Part shown: positions 22,799-33,022 of the stretch, one piece after another
How positions within the stretch are numbered: the first letter of the stretch is position 1
Layout: the number at the start of each line of letters is the position of its first letter
Assembly (NCBI GenBank): GCA_026120185.1
Contig: JANUWF010002208.1
Span: forward strand, 3,353,501-3,417,500
Length of the DNA stretch: 64,000 nt
Direction of reading: 5' to 3'
Source of the DNA: Voacanga thouarsii
Lineage: Eukaryota > Streptophyta > Magnoliopsida > Gentianales > Apocynaceae
Notes under the pieces: model-generated
Told to the model about the DNA's origin: nothing
Database searches by the model: none
The model's input: the letters and a program-made list of their open reading frames with translations, nothing else
Program-made: the position numbers and the translations under genes

Positions 22799-23838
22799 GT
22801 AAGTTGTTTTTAACCATGAATTTCCTTTTCTTACTTGAATTACAGTAACGCCAGTGAGTCCAAAAGAGCCACTCTGTCAATGAAAGCTGACCAGTCCTGG
22901 TGTCATTAATTCACTTTGGGTAGCTGGCTGGAGTAGTGTTAAACACTCATCGACTCTTATTGAATTTAAATGGAATATTTGTTGCTGGGATGAATAGTTG
23001 AGTTGTGGATATTTAACTGTCATTTTCTCTTATTCCTGCATTGCTAAACTTTATTGAACTATTTTTTTTAAAATTGTGAATTTGGTATTGATGCTTTATA
23101 TTGATGGTTAAGTGTGGAAGATTTGATTTCTGTGGAGTATGAGTATGTATTTGAAAGTGAGTTTGAATTGATAATTGCAGTTGCAATGAGAAAATGTGCA
23201 AAAATTTGAATCTTGGTGAAGATTAAAGAATTGGGAACTTTGTGAAGATTAAGGAAATTACTTGGTAATATATGTTAGTGAGCTGAATTTGAACTATTAT
23301 TGTTGATTTTGGATTGATCTCTATTAAGTTATTTTTTGGGACTGTTATTGAGACAAATGTGTTGTATTGAATTTTTTGTTGATTGGTTAGGTATAATATG
23401 AAAAGAAGTTTGTGTAGTTGAAGTGGTGGATTGGTTTGAAAGGACTTGTGCTATAATGAAGAAGTAGTGGTTACTCTTTCTCCCTCTTTTCTTTGCACCA
23501 TCTATTAAATTCAGAAATTGGCTGCTTCAAATGGTTTTCAGCTAGCTCTTTTGCACCATTTCGTTCATTCCTTTCAATAACTTGGGTGCTGCTCCAAAGG
23601 AACAATAGGAGAAAAGACATTCAGTGGTTGAATTGCATAATTGCGCTTGGAAAATATTCAATTTATAGGGAAAACTCTGTCAAAATTTTTTTCTAGATCC
23701 ACACTACGTGATATAAGTACCACAATATTCATATATAGACCCCTGATCTTCAAGAAAAATTAGAAGATGAACTTAAGTTTTATTACTGCGTACAATATTA
23801 TTCAAGCTTGAAACATGTTTGCCTTGAGTTTTCTCTTC
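22799..23838. other. CACTA interior, probable captured intron sequence
   Basis: Begins with the donor of the CHUP1-like exon and a T-rich stretch. No further CHUP1-like exon recognised. Near 23490-23690 lies a 67-codon open frame without family resemblance. Confidence 0.35.
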
Positions 23839-24600
23839 TTATATAGACCCCACGAGCTTTCTCTTCTCATAGTTGGCCTTGAAAACATGCTTGTCTCAGT
23901 CTCTTTGTTTGGTCCTCCAACTACGTATCAGGGATTTCTTCTATCAACTTCTTCTTACGTTCCAATATCTCAATGCTTCTCTCAACTTCTTCTCAGCCAT
24001 ATGTACTCATTCTTCTTCATTTCGCAAACCCTGCAAATCCAAAGGCATGCTCTCAAATTATTAGTTCTTTGTTATCTTTGGAGCTATATAATTATTAGTT
24101 CTTCATGCACAAGTATGTGTAAGAGAGAACTTGAACATTCTTGATTAGAGTCTCCAAGCTCATTAATTTCATGTAAGGTCATCAACAAATTTCCAACTCC
24201 CTACATCTTTTCTTGAGAAGGGTTAGGCAAACATTCAGTTCTTTAGCCGCCCGAGTAAGTGGCATGTAAAAGTATTTAGAAATGGTTGCTCTTGATAATG
24301 TCTTAGAGCTACTGTCATTCTCTTTTCTCTACCTCCTGATTATCTTCTTCTCCACAGGAATTTCGTCTGAAGTGATACCTTCAATATGCATTTCCTTCAC
24401 AAGAACTATGTTCTGGATTTGTTCAAAATTCATTAGGGAGTAGAAATGATCATGCACAAGCATATCCTTCATTAGAGAAACAGCATAAAAAATAGTCTTT
24501 TGAATAGGTAGATCAAATTGGAAATCTAAAGCAGTATGTTCATAACTTTCACTGATTCATAACACAACAAACCAAAAGAAGTTCAGTTTCATTATCAAGC
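23839..24600 (-). pseudogene. Captured RKD-like (RWP-RK domain) gene fragment
   Basis: RKD proteins are plant transcription factors with an RWP-RK DNA-binding domain, active in egg cells and germline fate. Minus-strand translation shows, in order, DHFYSLMNFEQIQN (N-terminal RKD segment, about 24440-24400), then [20 protein letters not shown] and [13 protein letters not shown] (about 24305-24190), and MSLETLIKNVQ. After an intron with acceptor TTTGCAG comes KKLIEEIPD and LEDQTKRLRQACF (about 23940-23885), and with a one-base slip ANYEKRKL before the stop at 23841. The RWP motif is destroyed by two TGA codons (24179-24184) and Arg-to-Cys, all C/G to T/A changes. Another stop lies near 23917. 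At least two exons and one intron are kept, so genomic DNA was captured, not cDNA. Confidence 0.82.
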
Positions 24601-24854
24601 ATATCTCTAGATGAAGAAGACGTGTGAAAAGCAAAAAAAAAAAAAAAAAGCCCTCAAAAGTATCTCACCTAAAATCAAGAGGAAGTGGTTGGCTTGGAAT
24701 GGAAAACACATCAAAATCTTCTTCTTTGGAAACTAATTCAAATTTTGACTACCTCTCAAACGAATTACGACTATCTATCTTTGAGAAAGAGAACCAAATA
24801 GGAAATCCTTTTGTGGTTTTCACTAATAATTGATGACTAAGGAATATATATATC

Positions 24855-25452
24855 TGTGCAAGAAGAGGGGAGGGATGATTGAGGAGAGAAAGAGACAAGG
24901 AGGAAGAGGTAGATGACAGGCTTTGTGCGGGAATAGGGGAGATATGATTGAGGAGAGAAAGAGATAAAGAGGAAGAGGTAGATGACAGGCTCTGTGTGGG
25001 AAGAGGGAATGGAGGACTAAGGAGATAAAGAGACAAGGCGAAAGAGGAAGAGGTAGATGATAGGTTCTATGCGGGAAGAGGGGAGGGATAACTGAGAAGA
25101 GAAAGAGACAAGGAGGAAGAGGAAAAGGTGGATGACTAGCTCTGTGCGGGAAGAGGGGAGCGAAGACTGAGGAGAGAAAGAGACAAGGAGGAAGAGGTAG
25201 ATGACAGGCTCTGTGCGAGAAGAAGGGAGTGAGGATTGAGAAGAGAAAGAGACAAGGAGAAAGAAGAGAGGAAGGATGACTGAGGAGAGAAAGAGACATG
25301 GAGGAAGAGGTAGATGACAGGTTCTGTGCGGGAAGAGGGAAGGGAGGAGGAAAGAAAGAGACAAGGAGGAAAAGGTAGATGACAGGTTTTATGTGGGAAT
25401 GAGAGAGGGAGGACTGAGGAGAGAAAGAGATAAGGAGGAAGAGGAAAAGACG
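24855..25452. repeat. 69-bp minisatellite, about eight units
   Basis: Purine-rich units, typically starting tgtgcgggaagaggggag, containing gagagaaagagacaaggagg and ending gtagatgacaggctc. Most are 69 bp, some 65-75 bp, and one is a partial double unit. Since 69 is a multiple of three, the minus strand stays open across much of the array (about 158 codons of a Leu/Pro/Ser/His-rich 23-residue repeat). A degenerate outlier with the same words is at about 26135-26240. Confidence 0.85.
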
Positions 25453-26519
25453 ATTGATTTATTCAATTTTGTCAAAACTTAAAATATACATGGGACCTAT
25501 CAAAATTTTTTAAAAATTTGATACTATTAACAATGTTTATTTTGATATATCTATCGTTATCATACTATTATTCTTTTGAAGTGTTAATACAATTAATTAG
25601 TCGCTCTTTTTTCTTTTTCGTCCCCAGCTTCTCAATCATCCGTTGCTTCAGCTTCGCATCCTGTTGGGTGGTAAGTTTCGGAGTCCCGGACTTGGATTGT
25701 TCCATGGAGAAACAGACAAGTAATATATTCATACTTTAAAATACGTTGAGTATTAATTTATTTTTTTTTAGATGAATATAATTCTTATGTATGTTGTTAT
25801 TGGTAAATGCAAATATCTCTATATTATAGTGATGAGGTTTGATAAATATGGAAGTCTACTGCATAACATATATTTTTTATTTTTCCTGTCATTGCTTAAT
25901 ATCTCCTTATCAATTGTACCTCTTATAATGCTCATGCAAATTCCTCACTTGAGATTTATATATAAATTGATATAAGTACTTGGCATGTAAACATATTTAA
26001 TTCAAGAGGGAGAGGATATGAAATATTTTCACTACATATTTGGAACTCATTTCAGATCACAAACATAATATTGAAACTAATCATTTTATTGTCGAGACTG
26101 ATCTTTGATTTGTGTATTGTACAGGTAAGGAAACGTTCTAAAGCCCAACCTACTAAGGAGAGGAAGAGACAATGAGGAAAGGGAAAAAATGATACTGGGA
26201 AGAGACAAGAAGGAAGGGGAAAAGATTATACCAGGGAGGACTAACGTACTCAATTTTGTTTCTTATTTTACATGTACTACTGTTTTTAATAGATTCATTG
26301 GCATTTCTTACTTATAAATATAGTATAACTTCTCTTGTGGAGTTTAAGGATTATTTATGATTTCGATATTCAAGAGATTAATTTTGATTTGTTTAACATT
26401 AAGAAAATTGTGTTTTATTGTGATTGGTGTTGAATGAGTTGAACGAATTGTAATTAGTTTGAAATTGCAAGTGGCCAGGCCTAAATACCAAGCAATTATT
26501 TTTTTTAAAAAAAAAACTT
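25453..26519. other. CACTA interior, no gene
   Basis: AT-rich. A possible micro-exon lies at about 25627-25669, between a CCCCAG acceptor and a GTAAGT donor in GC-richer surroundings; no family is recognised. A purine-rich echo of the minisatellite lies at 26135-26240. Confidence 0.35.
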
Positions 26520-27043
26520 AATCAGATACGACGATCACAAAACCATCGTATTTGCTTATCCAAAGCGACGGTTCATATTTAGTTATGGTATAACAGAACA
26601 AATACGATGGACAGAGCCGTCATTTTTACTAATGGTCGTAATTGCTAAGTAATTAATTGCAACGGTAGTAATTACGACGGCTGGCAATCGTCGTAATTAC
26701 TTAGCAATTGCGACGGTTAGGGTCGTCGCAAATAACCATCGCAATTAACAAGTATTTGCGATGGTTTAAAACCGTCGTATTTAAGGAATAATTGCGACGA
26801 TTTTTTCACCAAATACGACGATTCGTAGAATCTCAACTCAGGTGAGTAATTGTGACACTTTTCCCTAACTGTTATATTTACATTGTTGCATTAGATAAAT
26901 ATGACAATTTTTCGGTCCGTTTAAATAAAAACAATGACATTATATACAACGGCCGAGAAATCGTCGTTTTTAGCAAAAATGACGGTATTTTCTCAAATAC
27001 GATGATTATTTGGCCGTTGTATTTGCCTGAATTTTTAGTAGTA
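26520..27043 (+). repeat. CACTA right terminus and subterminal repeats
   Basis: About a dozen direct and inverted copies of the motif cgacggtt / aaccgtcgtattt mirror the left side, ending gaatttttagtagta at 27043. Confidence 0.8.
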
Positions 27044-27270
27044 TAGAGAACAATCCCTTTATATATGTATATATCAAATATATTTTCTTGCATTTGATAT
27101 TGTAAATAGTGATAATATTTAACTATTACTGATTTTGCTATTTGTAGTATAGATTTACCCGGGAAAAGATACAATATGCTGGTGATTCTCTACAAAGGTC
27201 AGAAATGGCAGAAAATGAAGTTGTTGGCACCCAAGAGTCTGTCAAGAAAGCTAGACTGGGAAAATAGCTT
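27044..27270 (+). pseudogene. MULE transposase last exon remnant
   Basis: After the CACTA right end, an acceptor ATTTGTAG (27145-27150 region) is followed by an open stretch reading LPGKRYNMLVILYKGQKW in one frame, ending soon after 27267. Position suggests the 3' coding end of the transposase gene; the match to MuDR C-termini is weak. Confidence 0.3.
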
Positions 27271-29249
27271 TAAAAGGCTACTACAAATTTGTTGAAAATT
27301 TGATTTCAAGCTTAGAGGCAAATGGAGATATTAATTAGTAGATATAATGAAGCATTTTGTTTTTGAGACTATTTCTTTATTGCTTTTTGAATATTGGTGA
27401 ATAGGACGTGAATATAAAGCTGCTACCAGTGTTTTGGATTAATGATGTACTGAAGCATTACAGATTGCTCTTTAAAATTGGATAGGATCAATGAACTATT
27501 TTTGTATTAGAGATTGCTCTTTAACTTTGGCTACGATTAATGGAGTTTTTTTTTTTTTTATGGCATTAGATTGCTACAGATTGCTTTTGAAATTTTGGTT
27601 GTTTTACTACTCTTGATTAAGGAAGTGATTTGGCTCTCTAGAATAGAATATGATTTGGTTTTATGGTATTTTTTTCTAGCTTTCTGGCTTTCTCTATAAT
27701 GCTAAAAGTTATTCTGTTAGCAAGAATTGCTTTGGAAACATGGTAACTTTTGTCTATCAACTATAATCCAAAATCAAATGGAGATGCAGGACTCTAGGTT
27801 GATAACTAGGGTGTTCCAAACCTGAACAAGTTTGTAAATCACTAAACTGCAGTTTCATCTCCTTAATTCGAAGGATCATATAATTTAGACTTTCGATTGT
27901 GGAACAAACTTTTGATATAAAAGTTAACAACTTGAGGGTATTCTCTCATCAGTTAAAATAGTATCAAATGACCTAAGAATAAATTAGATAAGTGATGTAA
28001 AATTCATTTCCATTCTAAAAAATAAATATTTGAGCAGAATATGAACTTGGAATGGAAAAAAGAGCAAAGTTAGGTCTAGACTTGTTGGATATTTGCTTGG
28101 AGCATCGAATCTAGATCTGAATATTTACTTGCAGTGCCCTATGTGGATCTTTGTTAACATAAGCATGAGGTAAGTAGATAATATGAGAAATAGTCAACCT
28201 TTTGTGAAATGGCTGAGTTTTGGTCCAGGGGCGGTTCATAACTAAGCTCGGCTTATTAATAGGAGTAAAAGCAAGTTTGATTTGAACCAACTCCCAACAT
28301 TAGATGTAACTTTGACAATGCTTGCTAATGACAAAAGTCTCTGGTAGAAAAATTCCCTCATGAAATCCTATCAGAAATTGTTTCTCTATTCTTTCATTCT
28401 TATCTAATATATGTTTCTTAAAGTCTTAAATAACTGTTGTTTCAATTGACCTATTTAATTAGTAGTTCATGTTGAGTTCATAAATTATAGTTCTTTCTAA
28501 TGGCTCAAACTTTTAGATATGATAGTAGTTTAATAGTTTGCAGGCAATAATAGTACCCATTATGCTACTAAAGCAGTCAGACTTTATTCTTACTTTGAGC
28601 CTGGCTCATTCAAAAAACCTTGAATAAGCTTCTCAATCTGTGCAATTTTGATTCTCTCCATAGCTTGGTTCATCTTTCGATTTTCAATTGTAGGGAACAC
28701 TGCTCATAAACTAGTCAAAACTAAAATTTTCAATTCTCATTTTATCTAGATAGAAGTTAGGTGAAACAACAGAAATTTGAAACACTTTATCATTGGAAGA
28801 GTGTCTTTAGACAATTTTGAAATGAATTATACCATCGTCAACCATTTTCAGCAATTAGAATGAACACTTCCAGTGTCTTTAGTCAAGTTTTCAAGTTCTA
28901 CCAAATAGAGTGAAAAATAGAGTGAACACATCCAGTATCTTTGGTAAAGTCTTCAAGCTCTACTAAATATTCATATGTATTCTATTATGATTAGTGTGGA
29001 TATCCAATTTCACAATCTCAAGTGAAGAAATACATTGATAATTGAATGTAGCTTCAATATTTCATTGAAAAGTTTCTATTTATATCAGCAAACTGCACAA
29101 GAAATTCGAACTCTGGTTCTGGATTTCTTTAGTTGCTTACAACTTCTTCTCCAAACAAAAGTAAGCCATGCCCACATACTTCTTCCATGTTCATAACACA
29201 CCATTCTAGTACACTATTAAAGAAGGAAGGACATCCATTCCAAATGAAT
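27271..29249. repeat. MULE interior between convergent genes, short tandem repeat
   Basis: Non-coding. Near 27455-27595 a unit of roughly 55-60 bp containing cagattgctctttaaa and gattaatggag occurs about three times. The remainder is AT-rich with no recognised gene; it is the shared 3' region of the two MULE genes. Confidence 0.45.
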
Positions 29250-29976
29250 CTATACAAGTATCTCACTGCACACAAGCTTACAACTAAAATATAACCATAT
29301 GATTCTTAAATCCATCACAATTAACAATAGTTTGTAGGTTCTATTCTCTTGCTCAAGTGAAGATGCCACCAGCTTCATTTTGTTCCTTTTGTTGTCTAGT
29401 TGCTCTATCTCAATTTTCAGCTTTCTCATGTTTTGAACAAGCTCATTATCTACAACATATTCGACCATTACTGTCTAATCAACAATATTACTCTCTGAGC
29501 TACCTGTATCAAACATGTGACTTCTACTAGTCAAGTTTACCTCATCAAAACTAATCCCCAAAGATACAAGCTAGCTCTTTAACAATGCATTCTCCTTTGT
29601 CAAATTTTCATTATCTCTTGCAAGCTTTCTCTCACTATCTCGAAGAGAAACTAGCAATTCCTTTGCTCTTGGAGGAAACTCATCATCATACTACTTGAAA
29701 AAATTACAACAATGGGAGTACAAAATCAAACAATACACAAAAAATTTCTCAAAAAAATTCTTTTCAACAACTGAACCCTAAATATAGAAATTAAATATGA
29801 AAACCATTAATATACTTTTACTTACGACATCCGTAGAATCTTCTGTTTGGATTGTCATTTGTCCATGAAGTAACCACTGGAGTCAATCGATCGCAGCCGC
29901 AATTGACTTATTTCTTATTGTCAACATACTCCATTTGTGAGGAACTCATGAGTGATTCCTTTCTTCGATTTGCCAT
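29250..29976 (-). pseudogene. GRF zinc-finger/coiled-coil gene of the MULE
   Basis: Exon 1 (29976-29826) opens MANRRKESLMSSSQMEYVDN, then after an in-frame TAA gives NCGCDRLTPVVTSWTNDNP and RRFYGC. This is the start of a GRF-type zinc finger (Cys-X-Cys..NP-RRF-C) as in plant At4g04775-like proteins. It ends at a donor GTAAG. Exon 2 (about 29715-29250) starts near NFFK, has TAG where Trp is expected, then YDDEFPPRAKELLVSLRD and a heptad-rich coiled coil (ERKLARDNENLTKENALLK, later EIEQLDNKRNKMKLVASSLE), and ends in a hydrophobic segment. Such genes usually encode about 110-200 residues. It is transcribed inward from the right TIR, convergent with the transposase. It has at least four stops. 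Confidence 0.78.
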
Positions 29977-30072
29977 AGAGAAAGAAAAAATCAAGGAAAA
30001 TAAAAGGAATTTAAGTATCTTGAGCTCAAATCTGAACTAAGAGATGCACATCCCATGCTCTAACTGTGTAGC

Positions 30073-30443
30073 ATTTCTTCCTCTTCATCTCCATTTTGGC
30101 TTTTGTTTTCTATTGTTCTTCACCGCAACTTCCTTTTCAACTTTGTTCACACATATGTCTTCAACAAGTTTGGAGTTTGTGGTCAGGAGTTTTTTGTTAA
30201 TAAAATAAAATAATAATAATAATGTGAGTTTTTTTAATGGTATATAAGAAAAGGTGATGTGGAATTCCACAGCAACATCATATGTCCATATCAGCATCTA
30301 TTAATAGTGTTATTGACAGAGTCAGAGTTAAGGGTAGAATTGTACTCAATCTAGCAAGTTCAAGGGCGTAATGTGCACAAAATTAGTTCAAGGGTGCATT
30401 GTCAAAAAAATGTAAGTTTGAGAGCGAAATTGAGATTTAAGTC
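30073..30443 (-). repeat. MULE right terminal inverted repeat
   Basis: Inverted copy of 12129-12500, with small indels such as an expanded taataataataat run. It ends gagatttaagtc directly before the target duplication at 30444-30453. Confidence 0.85.
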
Positions 30444-33022
30444 AAACATAAAGTGTCGCAAAATATATCAACTATCCTCTTCAGGTCTTGATCTATACAC
30501 GTCTGAGATCTATACAAATTTGTCTGAAAAGCATGAATAAAATCATGTGAAATATAATCTCAATAAGTCCCATAGCTAGCAATACATTGTAAGTATGTGA
30601 ATGATAACATGTTTATAAAAGATTTACAATTGAAACTCATTTAACCATTTCTTTTTTCTTTTTGGGAAAATATGTCATTACGGTAATGAGTAGTATCCTG
30701 GCACTCTTTATAACATTAGTATTGAGCTTTTTATCATAAACTATACCACATTTTCAAAATATGTTTTTTTTTATATTCAAAATCACATTGCGATCTCACT
30801 CTGAAGGTTCTCAGTCCAACCGATAACATCAATACCATATGAATATGACAAAATATATGATTAACTCAGTTCATTCACTACCATCAATCATACTATGACT
30901 ATCGTCATGGTCTGCCTTACTGCACGGAAGTCTCACGCCCGACCTCCATTTCCATGATATAAAATGTATTGCTAGCTAATGACGGCTTTACTACAAATCT
31001 CGTCACCCCACTAAGAAAAAGACGACCTTCTGGAGGTGATCGCCAGTCAAAAAGTGTTCTCAAATCCATGTAAGCTAATATAAAAGTATAGCCCCGCTTG
31101 AATACTAAAAAATCACAAATATAATTTACAAGATAATGCAATATCTCAACATAGCACAATACTTTTCAAAAACCAAACTTTTTTTCAAAATATTTTCTTT
31201 CCTGAAAATATGTTGAATACAAGTACATGTAAATTGGATTCGTTCCAAAGTTTTTAGAAATTTATAGTTTCATGCTATAGCTTTTGCAAACTTTTATGTG
31301 CATGAGAATGCAACTATAAGTTCTTGATGAAACCAATGTAAGGTTTCCTAATCATCCTATCATATACAGGTGATTTATCACAATATAGCATGCTTAGACA
31401 TTGTATAATAACGTATGCTTCCAAATACTTCATAAAATTTTTATAAGATAAACAAGCATGCTTTGATAATGTAGTTATCATAAAAGAGTTTATTTGAAAA
31501 CATTGCATGGATGTGGAAACTTACAAAAACGTAGATTTATTTTTTTTAAAAAAACACCTTACTTATAAAAATATTTCATGAATACGGAGACTTACCTTAT
31601 GTCTTGGCAAAAAAGAAAGTCCTCCACTTAAGTTCTGAATTCCAAACTTTCACCTCCCATGAAATCTAACATAAATTGAATGTATATCAATTTCCTATTA
31701 CCAATCTCAATCATATAATATCCCTTTATACACTATTCATATACCTATTCCATTACTATCTCACACCATTCCCCATCAACAAACATCATAGAATTACCAA
31801 CTAACATACACATAACATGAAATTATTACTTCTTAAGTAATCATATAATGAAACAAAGTGATTAGCAATTAATCTACTCATATAAGCTTATAATCTCAAG
31901 TGAAATGCTAAATTTCAGCAATCATCCCTTGGTAGCAACTGTTCACTAGTTCTCGTCAAACAACATACAATAACTTTCACCATAACTTCTTCTTAAGTTT
32001 TTCATGTATTTCGCCCACTAAAACATACATCAAAATAATCCTTACCATACCTAAAATAACTTTAATTCAAAAGTGGAAAGGTTTTACCTTCTTATATGAG
32101 CAAACTATGGTTTTCAAGTTACCAACATTCTTCTTCTCTTTGCGCACACACTTTCTCTCTGCCCCCTCCTCTGTTGGTCTCTCCCTCTTTCTCTCTTTCC
32201 CATTTTATTCTTTCTTCTTTTCCCTTTGCTCTTTGTTTTCTTGCTTCTTATATGACTTAGCAAAAGTAAGAAAAGTTTAGAGGTTGTAGGAAAGTAGTGG
32301 AAGAAGTAGAAGGTTTTAGAAGTTGTGAAAAAAATAATGGAAGGGAGTTGAAGGCTTTAAAAGTTATAGGAGAGTAATAGAAGACTTTATAGGAAAGTAA
32401 TGAAAGAAAGTAGAAGGCTTTAAAAGTTGTAGAAAAGTAATAGAAAAAAGTTGAATGTTTAGGAAACTTTTTAATTTTAGTAGGTCCAATGGGCCACCTC
32501 TACTGTGGGCTTAAAATATCTAAGGACTATTAAATGAAGTGACCACCACATAAAGTTAATGTAATGGGCTTAGTGAGCCATCTAAAATTAAATTTTATAT
32601 TTTCTCTCTCCCTTCCTTTTAATGGGCCATTAATTAGTTGGCCCTCTCTCATTCTAAACTTAAGCCCACTAAAATAAAATTTCATTAACAACTTACTTCC
32701 TTTGATGTTTTCTTATTAATTAACTTATGTATTAAATAACTCTTCATACATTGTTTAAATAAATAGGTATGCTTAGCAAAAACAATATATTAGGGAATTC
32801 ATATGCGTAAAACAACAAAATAGGAAGAACCTTTACACGCAATGAGTTTTTGGGACTCACTAAGCAGTTTTGCGGCTAAACTTCTATCCCAAGTCTTTTC
32901 TACTCTTTTTTATTCCACAAAAAAAGTCATCCTTTGTTTTCATATTTCATACTTAGCTTCGCAAAAAAAATAATAATAAAATCTATACTTCACTATTGAA
33001 GTTCACAAGATGGGATATTACA
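30444..33022 (-). repeat. Chromovirus 3' LTR, proximal part
   Basis: Continues the LTR started at 11919 and matches 57690-60318 of the 5' LTR almost end to end, including tatcaactatcctcttc and the tail gggatattaca at 33022. Together with 11919-12128 it gives about 2,780 bp against 2,832 bp for the 5' LTR. Confidence 0.9.

Larger units (their letters stand above)
20558..27043 (+). mobile_element. Non-autonomous CACTA element carrying host gene fragments
   Basis: Left end CACTACAGAAAAATGGGG; reading inward, the right end begins TACTACTAAAAATTCAGG. The two ends agree at about 20 of the first 27 positions. Flanking triplets are tgg and tag, an imperfect 3-bp duplication. Both subterminal zones (about 350-500 bp) are filled with direct and inverted copies of a short motif, aatacgacggtt / aaccgtcgcaata, as expected for CACTA transposase binding sites. 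No TNPA/TNPD-like coding sequence is present. It carries a CHUP1-like exon (+), an RKD-like gene (-) and a 69-bp minisatellite. Confidence 0.8.
12129..30443 (+). mobile_element. Mutator-like element (MULE) with two genes
   Basis: Long terminal inverted repeats of about 370 bp begin gacttaaatctcaattt at both ends and are flanked by a perfect 10-bp target duplication (aaacataaag), the size range of Mutator superfamily insertions. The element holds a mudrA-type transposase reading in from the left end and a GRF zinc-finger gene reading in from the right end. It is enlarged by a 4.2-kb solo LTR and a 6.5-kb CACTA; without them it is about 7.6 kb. Both genes are broken. It lies in the chromovirus 3' LTR and is therefore younger than that element. 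Confidence 0.9.

Noticed and set aside
24823..25364. Long Leu/Pro/His-rich open frames on the minus strand
   Set aside because: They are translations of the 69-bp minisatellite, with no start context or family resemblance.
24855..25452. CRISPR-like array
   Set aside because: Units are contiguous variants without spacers, in a plant genome.
20558..27043. PIF/Harbinger or MULE origin for the element with acgacggtt repeats
   Set aside because: Ends of CACTA type, a 3-bp flank that is not TAA/TTA, and dense subterminal repeats fit CACTA.
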